From Bifidobacterium sp. ESL0763 (GTDB taxonomy: Bacteria > Actinomycetota > Actinomycetes > Actinomycetales > Bifidobacteriaceae), in contig NZ_JAQTHW010000002.1 in NCBI RefSeq assembly GCF_029433395.1, positions 930,001-994,000 on the forward strand: DNA of 64,000 bases, read 5' to 3'. Below are positions 37,101 to 44,813 of the stretch, in pieces. Both the position numbers and the translations under genes were made by a program. The notes below the pieces were generated by a model, which did not search any database, was not told where the DNA came from, and was given only the letters and a program-made list of their open reading frames with translations. Position 1 is the stretch's first letter. Every line of letters begins with the position of its first letter.

Positions 37101-37302
37101 TGCAGTCGGCGATGACGATGACGCCGGGAAGGACACGTTGGGCGAGCACTGCACAGAGCGTCTCGGGCAGGAAACGTGAGTCGCCTTCGACGGCGATCAC
37201 CGCCGCCACGCTGCGGTTGACGCTCTGGCCTTCCTGCGGGGAACGCTGCCCCATGGCCACCGCAACAATCCGCTGTACATCGACGCTCGTGTTGGAACTC
37301 AT
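34168..37302 (-). CDS. large membrane glycosyltransferase, family 2
   Basis: 1044 residues. The N-terminal GT-A domain (about 25-300) shows VAAVIAVEGDSRFLPETLCAVLAQ, ALWLLHDDSRPADGHCLERL with the metal-binding acidic motif, FAVSLAGALLPLQTL and WFTSYGESADFSRR. It is followed by about 12-14 membrane helices (roughly 325-820), another extracytoplasmic region and a last helix near 1025. It probably transfers or polymerises sugars of a cell-wall glycan from a lipid-linked or nucleotide donor. The gene is first in an operon with DUF5719 and is divergent from the LCP genes. Confidence 0.88.
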   Translation of the reverse strand: MSSNTSVDVQRIVAVAMGQRSPQEGQSVNRSVAAVIAVEGDSRFLPETLCAVLAQRVLPGVIVIADCTGATTQPLATDFNVEGGQGTGRLSEVTLPDPPQRVEVRLARATGARSFYGAVREAMRYAKLPASVKALWLLHDDSRPADGHCLERLVEAWRNTPTVSLLGAKQLDWSGERLHDVGSYAGRHRLESLVVRDEPDQEQYDARNDVFAVSLAGALLPLQTLHDIGEPDPWFTSYGESADFSRRICLKGGRVVVVSKARIAHRQARLEGVRTRAGEPLDEDGPAVDSTMARLDAGQRYYFTDMRPALWPLLWIAGLFRALWLACRQLFAKNPYRSWCELCMPWKALAQMPRMLGARHRAASGRRISASQLALLEADRGQIREYKRRARVFASQRDTVLLSPLAQAHLRRRRIRRFTGAALMALVAFAVVAWMDWGVLRQALTGASPYSVSLLPSAAGFRQLFSAATTPWAFGVGAGVAAPPAPWLLVWLLASLLTLGHPAVALSLMLFLAAPAAALSFWALAGIFTRSDSVRLVSGLLWVALGLALGLFGAADMPMLTLMVFLPAAFAFVFRAVGMYHTEEPVKPHSSVQAAACASLCFAAAVCAEPQLVLPLALVFVFFILTVRSHRTMLLLIPIPSLFALAPTLVDVVRHAGDGAWRQVFADVSVPAASAPAPASSNLLQVLAGAFGLKPAVNVYDLSAYTPEIIGVLAVLLAVVVIALAALFVPLILRASRMMWGVVVAGLALALADVRIAVAPGIDHTFAASALPGVTLAMLALLCCVCMVAGNAAKHYRPLRTSASDAEKADDVSNGVKARRVAVRAGRVLLVVVLLAATCLWSAYGALRRPNTVASSQAGLPMVAVDYLSSNPSHRVLALKAESENKVDFTVMRSRRGDLADASPAWRAREVSGVTDAAQSALADASASLIANEDTHAVETITKLGFGGIYVVAGDTPSDKAASHRLTGNINASDGAQSLVSAASGTYYRLGVAGQNGHGVASAGWRQAATSGWRYVWMWGFALVLVIYVLVALPKGRRYGKEQA

Positions 37303-37543
37303 GCCCTCCAGTGTACGCGAGGGCCTCGCTTAGCCGCCCGCGCTCTCAGGAACCTTTACGGTTGATACCCTATTACTGTCTGGTAGCGCGCAACGGATGC
37401 GGGGCCAGAGCCGCTCGACGGTGCCAGAATGGCGCCAGGAGCGGGAAAATCCTACCGTTCGGCTTACAATTGTCGGCAGATTGCATCAAAGGCTCCTCAA
37501 TCGGCCCGCGTCAGAGCGTGCGGCGAAAAGGAAGGCGGAAACC

Positions 37544-38962
37544 GTGGCATCCCACCGTTTGGACGAGAAGAGCGTTCCCAATATCAATGGCTGGCGCCAG
37601 ATCAAGCCACGCCATGGCACCATCTATGTGGTGCGCCATAGGCTCCGCCGCGCCATCGCCATGGTGGTGGTCGCCGCCCTCGGTTTCGTAGGCAGCGCCG
37701 CGGGGGCCGGAGTGATCTCGCTCATGCTCGCGCCCAAGAACGTCCATGTCATCGCCCAGAAGGGCGTGGTCAAGGAGGATCCGGTCGACCCGAACGCCGG
37801 CAAGCCGATCGAGTTCCTGCTGCTCGGCCAGGACACCAGGGACGGCGGCGACAATTCCGCGCTGGGCGGTTCCAACCCCGCCTACGAGGACGACTCCGAC
37901 GAGCACAACGCCGACACCGCGATGGTCGTGCAGATCAGCGCCGACCGCTCCTATATCAACATCGTCTCCATCCCGCGCGACTCGATGGTCGACGTGCCCA
38001 GCTGCAACACCTCCCGTGGCACGATGCCGGCGCGCTACAACGTGATGTTCAACTCCGTGTTCGCCTCCGCCTGGCAGACGGGCGGCGACCTGGCCAGCGC
38101 CGCGAGCTGCACGGTCAACGCCGTCAACTCGCTGACCGGCCTCAACCTCCAGCACTTCATCGTCGTCGATTTCCAGGGCCTGAAGAGCATGATCGACGCC
38201 ATCGGCGGCGTGGACATGTGCATTCCCACCGACATGCGCGACGAATACACCGACCTCGACGTCAAGCGCGGCCTGCAGCACCTCGACGGCAACCAGGCGA
38301 CGCAGTACGCCCGCATGCGCCACGGCACCGGCACCGACGGCTCCGACATCATGCGCACGACCCGCCAGCAGTACCTCATCAAGGAGCTGATGAACCAGGC
38401 CCTCTCGAAGAACATCATGACCCACAGCGGCCAGCTCTACCGTCTGGCCAACTCGGCGCTGGGCTCGCTGAGCATCTCCTCCGGCCTCGCCCACCCGGGC
38501 ACGCTGGTCGGCCTGGCCGTGAGCCTCAAGCATTTCAAGGTGGACCACCTCTACACCCAGACCATCTCGGTGGTGCCCGCGCCCAGCGACCCCAACCGCG
38601 TGGTGTGGAGCGACAGCGCCGACGCCACCTGGCAGAAGCTGCGCGACAACCAGCCGCTGACCGAGGCCGCCGACGCGGGCGCATCATCCTCGCAGTCCGG
38701 TTCCGCCCAGGGCGGCACGGCCCAGCAGGGTGGCGGCCAGGATGCCCAGGGCCAGCAGGACTCCGGCAACGGCGGCACGCTCGACGCCAAGACCGGGCTG
38801 ATCGACATGCCCGACGGCACGCTCGTCGACCCGGTCACCGGCGGCACCGTCGACCCGGACGACGGCTCGATCCGCGACCCGCAGACCGGCCAGTACATCG
38901 GAATCGCCTACCAGTATCTGAACGTGACCGTATGTGCGGTTCCTGCGCAGAGTAAGCGGTGA
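37544..38962 (+). CDS. LytR-CpsA-Psr family cell-wall glycan ligase (first of two)
   Basis: 472 residues from a GTG at 37544 with AGGAAGG upstream; a further frame back to an ATG at 37397 has no ribosome site. A single membrane anchor (about 41-65) is followed by the LCP domain: FLLLGQDTRDGG, DTAMVVQISAD, SIPRDSMVDVP, FQGLKSMIDAIGGVDMCIP, QYARMRHG and the Arg-rich TTRQQYLIKEL. A low-complexity Ser/Gln/Gly-rich C-terminus follows. LCP proteins attach glycopolymers from lipid carriers to peptidoglycan. The second LCP gene is 61 bp downstream. Confidence 0.92.
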   Translation: MASHRLDEKSVPNINGWRQIKPRHGTIYVVRHRLRRAIAMVVVAALGFVGSAAGAGVISLMLAPKNVHVIAQKGVVKEDPVDPNAGKPIEFLLLGQDTRDGGDNSALGGSNPAYEDDSDEHNADTAMVVQISADRSYINIVSIPRDSMVDVPSCNTSRGTMPARYNVMFNSVFASAWQTGGDLASAASCTVNAVNSLTGLNLQHFIVVDFQGLKSMIDAIGGVDMCIPTDMRDEYTDLDVKRGLQHLDGNQATQYARMRHGTGTDGSDIMRTTRQQYLIKELMNQALSKNIMTHSGQLYRLANSALGSLSISSGLAHPGTLVGLAVSLKHFKVDHLYTQTISVVPAPSDPNRVVWSDSADATWQKLRDNQPLTEAADAGASSSQSGSAQGGTAQQGGGQDAQGQQDSGNGGTLDAKTGLIDMPDGTLVDPVTGGTVDPDDGSIRDPQTGQYIGIAYQYLNVTVCAVPAQSKR

Positions 38963-39023
38963 CACACCCCACTCGAAGATATGACGAGTAAAAGTAGAAC
39001 AGTCGTATTTTTGGGGAGGTAGC

Positions 39024-40397
39024 ATGGCCAGGGGAACGGACGGAGACGGAGCACAGGGCAATCCACCGAGTTTCATACCGACCGGCACCCACAGGCACAC
39101 TCCCGCATCCGCCCAATCCAGGTCCTCGTCGGCGTCGCCGTCGCGGGCGGACAGCGACCAGCCGGCCGCCTACAGGCCCCTGCGCCAACGCCGACGCTCC
39201 ACCACCGGAAGAACCACCGCACGCAAAAGCGGCATCCCCGCCGCTGCCAGCGCAGCGCCGTCACCGTCGCGGGCGGGCAGCGACCAGCCGGCCGCCTACA
39301 CGCCCCTGCGCCAACGCCGACGCTCTACCACCGGCTCCTCACGCAACGCCACAAGAACCACCGCACGCAAAAGCGGCACCACGGCCGCGGCCGTCGTCTC
39401 GAACACGCCCCGCACCCCGGAGGACGCCAACGGCAAGCCGCGCAAGCACCACCACCGCATACTCATCACCCTGGTCATCCTCGTCCTCGCCATCGCCCTG
39501 ACGCTCTTCGGATGCTGGAACTGGGTCAACGGCCAGCTCGACAAGGGCGACTGGCTCACCGACAAGTCCGACACGGTGGGCACCTCATGGCTCATCCTCG
39601 GCTCCGACGAGCGCGACTCCTCCGGCATCGGCGGCACCGAGTCCGACACCCCCGGCTTCCGCACCGACACCATCCTAGTGCTCACCAAGCCCGTGCACGG
39701 CAACTCCTCGCTCGTCTCCATCCCGCGCGACTCGCTGGTCAAGTACGACGGCGACTACATGAAGATCAACGCGGTCTCCGAGCTCTACGGCAAAAGCTCG
39801 CTGGTCGGCGCGGTCGAAGACATCACCGGCCAGAAGATCGACCACGTCGCCCAGATCAAGTTCTCGGGGCTCAACAACGTGGTCAACGCGCTCGGCGGCG
39901 TGAGGCTGTGCTACGACCACGACGTGGACGACCCTTACTCCGGCATGAAATGGCAGTCCGGCTGCCACACAGTCGACGGCGGCAGCGCCCTGGCGTTCTC
40001 CAGGATGCGCTATTCCGACCCGCAGGGCGATTTCGGCCGTGCCGCACGCCAGCGCCAGCTCATCGGCGCGATCATGTCGAAGGCGCTCTCCTCCTCGACT
40101 CTGGGCAGCCCGAGCAAGGTCAAGGGCCTGGCGCAGGCCACCCTGAAGGCGGTGCAGGTGGACCGCAGGACCAACCCGGCCACGCTGCTGAGCATGGCCC
40201 GGGCCTTCAAGTCCGCCACCGGCAAGCAGGGCATCACCGGCTCCGTCTATTGGACCGACCCGGAATACTACGTCGACGGCGTCGGGTCGGCGGTGTTGCT
40301 CGACGACGCGCGCAACCAAGGGCTGTTCGACGACCTGGCGCACGGCGTGCACAAGCCGGGAACGGTGGGCACCGCCGCCGAGAACGTCACGCAATAG
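39024..40397 (+). CDS. LytR-CpsA-Psr family protein with repeated basic N-terminus (second of two)
   Basis: 457 residues; GGGGAGG precedes the ATG. The cytoplasmic N-terminus (about 1-145) is Ser/Arg-rich and holds two copies of a unit containing SDQPAAYxPLRQRRRSTTG. A membrane helix (about 148-168) leads to a compact LCP domain (WLILGSDERDSSG, DTILVLTKP, SIPRDSLVKY, FSGLNNVVNALGGVRLCYD, AFSRMRYSD, AARQRQLIGA). It probably has the same activity as the upstream LCP protein but a different partner through its N-terminus. The two genes may form one transcription unit. Confidence 0.92.
   Translation: MARGTDGDGAQGNPPSFIPTGTHRHTPASAQSRSSSASPSRADSDQPAAYRPLRQRRRSTTGRTTARKSGIPAAASAAPSPSRAGSDQPAAYTPLRQRRRSTTGSSRNATRTTARKSGTTAAAVVSNTPRTPEDANGKPRKHHHRILITLVILVLAIALTLFGCWNWVNGQLDKGDWLTDKSDTVGTSWLILGSDERDSSGIGGTESDTPGFRTDTILVLTKPVHGNSSLVSIPRDSLVKYDGDYMKINAVSELYGKSSLVGAVEDITGQKIDHVAQIKFSGLNNVVNALGGVRLCYDHDVDDPYSGMKWQSGCHTVDGGSALAFSRMRYSDPQGDFGRAARQRQLIGAIMSKALSSSTLGSPSKVKGLAQATLKAVQVDRRTNPATLLSMARAFKSATGKQGITGSVYWTDPEYYVDGVGSAVLLDDARNQGLFDDLAHGVHKPGTVGTAAENVTQ
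39138..39334 (+). repeat. in-frame 71-bp direct repeat within the second LCP gene
   Basis: Copies at 39138-39208 and 39264-39334, offset by 126 bp (42 codons), almost identical. A further short match (GAACCACCGCACGC at 39211 and 39355) extends the unit, with an 18-bp insertion in the second copy. It encodes the duplicated basic segment of the N-terminus. Confidence 0.85.
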
Positions 40398-40607
40398 GAG
40401 TTCGCCTCTGTGCCTTCCTTTCCGTCCCTAGAGGCTTTCGGAACCAAGGGATATCCGGTATCCACGATGCTCATCTGACACCTGAGACGCATGGGCGGAT
40501 CAGCCGTTGAGCCGGTCGGCGACACGGTTATCCACATCGGCCAACCGTTCGACCACAGTGCCCCGCATCGCTTGTCAACGCCGCTCGCTCCCGCCCACAA
40601 TGGGGCC

Positions 40608-42530
40608 ATGGCAATGAAACGACACCGCAGGGCCAGCCGCGCCAAGGGCACCGACGCGAAGGATACCTACGCCAAAGACCGGAAAGACAGGAAACCTCGG
40701 CACGGCTGGCACCCGAGCGCGGCCGCGACGGCGCGGATACGGGCGATGGCCTATGCCTCGCCGTTCGTCTCGCAGGCCGTGATGCTCGCGGTCATGATCG
40801 TCGCGCGCCAATGGCTCTTCGTCGCCATCCTGGTGCCCAACCTGCTGGCGACCTTCGCCTCGTTCCTGCTCTTCACGCTCGCCGGCTCCGACAGCCAACC
40901 AGCCGGCGAGACCGGAGCCGATGCGACCGGGACAGCGACCGCCATCGACGACGGAGAATCCGACGATTTCTCCTCCCTGCCCGCCGCGAGCTTCGAATCA
41001 TTGCAGGGCCCAGACGGCGGCACAGCGATGCCGTGGCGCCGGATCGTGTGCCGCTGGCTCGCCCCGCCCACCCTCGAATCGCAGATCGGCATGGGCCGCG
41101 ACGGCGTCTTCACTATCGACCTGCGCCGCCAGGGGCCGCACGCCCTGGTGGCGGGCACCACCGGATCGGGCAAGTCGGTGTTCCTGCAGAGCTGGTGCAT
41201 GGCCATGGCGCTGGCCAACCCGCCCAGCCGCCTCAACTTCGTGTTCATGGACTTCAAGGGCGGTTCCGCCTTCAGCGGACTCGCCGCGCTGCCCCACACC
41301 GTCGGCAACGTCTGCGACCTCAACCTCCGGCACGCGGTCCGGGCACTGCTTGCGTTGGAGGCCGAGCTCAAACGGCGGGAGCGGCTGGTCGCCGAGGCGT
41401 CCGCCGCCGACGTCTCCGGGCTCGACCGGCCTCCCCCGCTGCTGGTCATCGTCATCGACGAGTTCCACGCGCTGAAGGACCAGCTGCCCGATTACATGGA
41501 CCGGCTCATGTCCATCGCCTCCCTGGGCCGCTCGCTGGGCATGCACCTGATCGCCTGCACGCAGAACCCGCTGGGACAGGTCACCGACGGGATGAAGGCG
41601 AACATGAGCCTCGATATCTGCCTACGGGTGCGCGACGGCATGCAGTCCCACGAGCTGCTCGGCGGCCCGCAGGCCTCGCGCATCAGCCCGAAGGCGCCCG
41701 GCTGCGCCTACCGCAACGACGGCGAGGACGTCGAGCCGTTCCGCTGCGCGCCCATCGCCGACATCGACGCGCTGGTGGCCCAGGTGCGGCTGGCCGCGAG
41801 GTTCATGGGCGAGGCCGACGCCGCCACGCTCTTCACCCCTCCCCTGCCCGCCTTGGCCGCGGCAGGCAGAGGCGACGAAGGCGACTGCGGCAGCAGACAG
41901 TCCGACCCGGAGCGCGTGCCCTTCGGCATCGCCGACGACGGGTTCACGCTCTCGCCGGCGCTCCTGCCCCTGGACCGCGGCAACATCGCCGTCATCGGCG
42001 GGCCGGGCAAGGGCAAGAGCACGCTGCTCGACCAGCTGGCCGGCCGGCTGCGCGGCGCTCCCGGCCTCATGCTGCAGCGCACCGTCAGGGAGCCCGCCGG
42101 ATTCAGAACCTGGACACTCCACACCCGTTCGCCCTCCCGGCCGGCGGCGGGCCCCACGGCGCCACCAGCATTCCCCAAGAAGATCTGGCTGGTCGACGAC
42201 GCCGACGATCTCATGGACCCGCTGGCCGTCGACAACGACGCGCAGGCCCTGCGCCGGGCGATCGCGGACGCCAACTGCGTGGTGGTCTTCGCCGTGGAGA
42301 ACACCCGGCATGTGCGTGTGCCCGAGCAGAGCCTGGTCCGCCTCGTCTTTCCCACCGGCGAGCGCCCGGTCGACCTGATGGACGGCGTGCCCTCGTCGCT
42401 GCTCTCGACGCTCGGCCATGACGATTTTGGCACCCCGGGCAGGGCCGTCCTTCTCGAGGCCGCCGAGGCTCGTCTGGTCCAGTGCTTCGCGCCCCAGGAA
42501 CGCCACAATCGGGGCCCGGAACGCAAATAA
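40608..42530 (+). CDS. orphan EccC/EssC-like FtsK-SpoIIIE ATPase
   Basis: About 640 residues from the ATG at 40608. A basic N-terminus and two membrane helices (about 50-68 and 70-91) as in type VII secretion ATPases. The first ATPase domain has Walker A GTTGSGKS (183-190), the EccC-like MDFKGGSAFSGLAALPHTVG (about 214-233), Walker B VIVIDEFHALKD (about 280-291) and the ACTQNP sensor. The second, C-terminal domain has GGPGKGKST but a degenerate Walker B (IWLVDDADDLMD). Shorter than three-ATPase EccC. No WXG100, EccB, EccD or EccE genes lie nearby. It sits between LCP and whiB1 genes. A role in secretion or DNA pumping is unresolved. Confidence 0.85.
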   Translation: MAMKRHRRASRAKGTDAKDTYAKDRKDRKPRHGWHPSAAATARIRAMAYASPFVSQAVMLAVMIVARQWLFVAILVPNLLATFASFLLFTLAGSDSQPAGETGADATGTATAIDDGESDDFSSLPAASFESLQGPDGGTAMPWRRIVCRWLAPPTLESQIGMGRDGVFTIDLRRQGPHALVAGTTGSGKSVFLQSWCMAMALANPPSRLNFVFMDFKGGSAFSGLAALPHTVGNVCDLNLRHAVRALLALEAELKRRERLVAEASAADVSGLDRPPPLLVIVIDEFHALKDQLPDYMDRLMSIASLGRSLGMHLIACTQNPLGQVTDGMKANMSLDICLRVRDGMQSHELLGGPQASRISPKAPGCAYRNDGEDVEPFRCAPIADIDALVAQVRLAARFMGEADAATLFTPPLPALAAAGRGDEGDCGSRQSDPERVPFGIADDGFTLSPALLPLDRGNIAVIGGPGKGKSTLLDQLAGRLRGAPGLMLQRTVREPAGFRTWTLHTRSPSRPAAGPTAPPAFPKKIWLVDDADDLMDPLAVDNDAQALRRAIADANCVVVFAVENTRHVRVPEQSLVRLVFPTGERPVDLMDGVPSSLLSTLGHDDFGTPGRAVLLEAAEARLVQCFAPQERHNRGPERK

Positions 42531-42553
42531 GTTCATATTTCGCCATAAAACCC

Positions 42554-42583
42554 TTGAAAAACGAATGGTTTCGTGCTTATCTA
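42554..42583 (+). promoter_or_regulatory. predicted whiB1 promoter
   Basis: -35 TTGAAA (42554-42559), 18-bp spacer, -10 TATCTA (42578-42583), 37 bp before the whiB1 ATG, in an AT-rich 89-bp gap. Confidence 0.55.
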
Positions 42584-42619
42584 ATAAGGGAATATGCATT
42601 CAAGGAAGGTATTCGATTT

Positions 42620-42898
42620 ATGAGCAATGCGTTTGATTGGCGCGCGAAAGCCGCCTGCCGCGACAAGGATCCGGAGCTCTTCTTCCCGGTCGGCAACACC
42701 GGGGCCGCCTACCAGCAGATCGAGGAGGCCAAGGCCATCTGCCGCACCTGCAAGGTCATCGACGCCTGCCTGAAGTGCGCGCTCGACACCAACCAGGATT
42801 ACGGTGTCTGGGGCGGACTGAGCGAGGACGAGCGACGCGCCCTGAAGCGCCGCGCCATGCGTGCCCGCCGTTCGCAGAACATGCAGATGCAGGTCTGA
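42620..42898 (+). CDS. whiB1: WhiB1-type iron-sulfur transcription factor
   Basis: 92 residues. WhiB proteins bind a [4Fe-4S] cluster and the housekeeping sigma factor; WhiB1 is nitric-oxide sensitive and essential in mycobacteria. Seen: first Cys in AACRDKDPELFFPVGN, then CRTCKVIDAC giving the CxxCxxxxxC triplet, the turn GVWGG, and the basic tail ERRALKRRAMRARR. The sequence and its position next to pdtaS match M. tuberculosis whiB1/pdtaS. The ATG at 42620 has AAGGAAGG at rather long spacing. The longer upstream frame is not credible protein. Confidence 0.95.
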   Translation: MSNAFDWRAKAACRDKDPELFFPVGNTGAAYQQIEEAKAICRTCKVIDACLKCALDTNQDYGVWGGLSEDERRALKRRAMRARRSQNMQMQV

Positions 42899-43023
42899 GC
42901 CCCGCCTTTCGTATCGTTCGCCCGCGTCCCTGTGGCTATATGGGATGAGGGCGAACGCATGATCTGCTCCGCCGCATGTGCCGACATGAACGGTTCGCAG
43001 GCGACAGGCCACGAAATATGAGT

Positions 43024-43064
43024 GATGCCCGGTGATTCGATCGATTGTCGAATCACCGGGCATC
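43024..43064. terminator. 17-bp perfect hairpin between whiB1 and pdtaS
   Basis: Perfect 17-bp stem (43024-43040 and 43048-43064, starting GATGCCCGG) with a 7-nt loop between two convergent genes. No long T run on either side; it probably acts in both directions. Confidence 0.75.
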
Positions 43065-43162
43065 GCCGTATCTGCGGCCATGTTCCGCCCCTACGCCAGT
43101 CCTATAAACCTCTTGGCCTAAAGCGGAACCGGGACGGGCCGAACCGGAACGGACGTCACGGC

Positions 43163-44662
43163 TCAGTACTCGTCGCCGCCGTCCTGCGCGGCGCGCAGCT
43201 TCATGTCGAGCACCACGCGCGTGCCGCCGCCGTGGCGATCCTCCCAGCGCACCGTGCCGCCGAAATCGTTGGTGACGAAGGTGTTGATGATCTGGGTGCC
43301 CAGCCCGGAGCCCGAGGAACGGGCCATGCCGTTGTTCTCCTCGGTGGCCAGCCCGGAGCCGTCGTCCTCGACCACGACGTTGAGGTTGTTGCCGCTGCGC
43401 CCCACGGAGATGGTGATGTTGCCCTCCATGCGCCCCTCGAAGCCGTGCTCGACGGCGTTGGTGATCAGCTCGGTGAGCACCAGCGAGAGCGGGGTGGCGT
43501 CCTGCGCCGGCATCATGCCGAACTTGCCCACGTAGCGGATGGCGATGTGCTGGTCCTTCATGGTCGCCAGGTCCACGCTCATCTTCAGCAGGTTGGAGAT
43601 CACGGCGTCGTAGTCCACGATCTCGTCGACGGTCTGGCTCAGCCCCTCGTGCACGGTGGCGATGGTCTGCACGCGCCGCTGCGCCTCCTTGAGCTCCTGC
43701 TTGACCTCGTCGGACTTGGTCTTGCGCGCCTGCAGGCGCAGCAGGGCCGAGACGGTCTGCAGGTTGTTCTTCACGCGGTGGTGGATCTCGGAGATGGTGG
43801 CGTCCTTGGTCTGCAGCTCCTGCTCGCGGCGGCGCAGCTCGGTGACGTCGCGGCACAGCACGATGGCGCCGGAGCGCTTGCCGCCCTCGTAGAGCGGCAG
43901 CGAGCGCATCGAGACCACGGAGTTGCTGGCGGAGAGCTCGCAGTCCACGGCCGCCTTGCCGCTGAGCACCAGCGGCAGGCTTTCGGGCACCGGGTCGCCG
44001 TCGCGCAGCAGCCTGGTGCCGACCTCGCTGAGGTAATGGCCCTCCATCTGGTCGAGCGTGCCCAGCCTGCGGAAGCAGCTGATGGCGTTCGGGGCCGCGT
44101 AACGCACGATGCCGTCGGCGTTGAGGATGATGAATCCGTCGGAGACGCGGGCGTTGTGCCGCTGGCTCATCATCGCGTCGTGGTAGGGGAACCGGCCCTG
44201 GGTGATCATGGAATAGAGCTGCTTGCCGGCGTTGATGCTCTCGGACTCGTAGCGGCCGTTGGACTCGCGGGTCGACATGTCGGTCTCTCGCACCACCATG
44301 CCCAGCACCTTGTTGCCGCAGTGCACCGGCGCGTAGACGTTGCAGACGGTGGCCGAGTCCACCTTGCGCAGCGTGGTGGAGTGCAGCACCCCGTTGGATT
44401 CCATCGCCGTTTTGATCTCGGGCAGCACGTCGGCGGGCACCTCCTTGCCCACCGCGTCGTCGCTGCGCAGGGTCATCACGGTGGAGGGCCTGCACTGCTC
44501 GGCGATCACGTAGCGGCCGTCGTCGCGCCTGATGACCAGCAGCAGGTCGGCGAAGCTCAGGTCCGCCACCACCTGCCAGTCGGAGACCAGCAGGTGCAGC
44601 CATTCGCGGTCGCCGGCGTCGAAATCGGATTGGGTCGCAAGGATCTCATCAAAATCTGCCAT
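43163..44662 (-). CDS. pdtaS: cytosolic sensor histidine kinase PdtaS
   Basis: 499 residues; GGAGGG precedes the ATG at 44662. No membrane segment. The order is an N-terminal GAF-like domain (about 15-150), a PAS domain (about 180-275), HisKA_2 with phospho-acceptor His in ISEIHHRVKNNLQTVSALLRLQ, and HATPase (LVLTELITNAVEHGF, DDGSGL, GSGLGTQIINTFV). It phosphorylates the ANTAR regulator PdtaR, probably the protein encoded at 10.6-11.4 kb. In M. tuberculosis PdtaS responds to nitric oxide and copper. Located beside whiB1 as in mycobacteria. Confidence 0.94.
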   Translation of the reverse strand: MADFDEILATQSDFDAGDREWLHLLVSDWQVVADLSFADLLLVIRRDDGRYVIAEQCRPSTVMTLRSDDAVGKEVPADVLPEIKTAMESNGVLHSTTLRKVDSATVCNVYAPVHCGNKVLGMVVRETDMSTRESNGRYESESINAGKQLYSMITQGRFPYHDAMMSQRHNARVSDGFIILNADGIVRYAAPNAISCFRRLGTLDQMEGHYLSEVGTRLLRDGDPVPESLPLVLSGKAAVDCELSASNSVVSMRSLPLYEGGKRSGAIVLCRDVTELRRREQELQTKDATISEIHHRVKNNLQTVSALLRLQARKTKSDEVKQELKEAQRRVQTIATVHEGLSQTVDEIVDYDAVISNLLKMSVDLATMKDQHIAIRYVGKFGMMPAQDATPLSLVLTELITNAVEHGFEGRMEGNITISVGRSGNNLNVVVEDDGSGLATEENNGMARSSGSGLGTQIINTFVTNDFGGTVRWEDRHGGGTRVVLDMKLRAAQDGGDEY

Positions 44663-44813
44663 GCCCTCCATCATAGACCGGTTGGCCGAACCGGCTGGTG
44701 GGCGGAGGGTGAACGGCCGATGGATTTTGTCACAAACCGAGGTTACGATGGCGTAGGTTACGTTCTCGTAGCCGATGTTCCCTCAGCTGTTCCGCCCGAT
44801 GCTTGGAGGTCCG

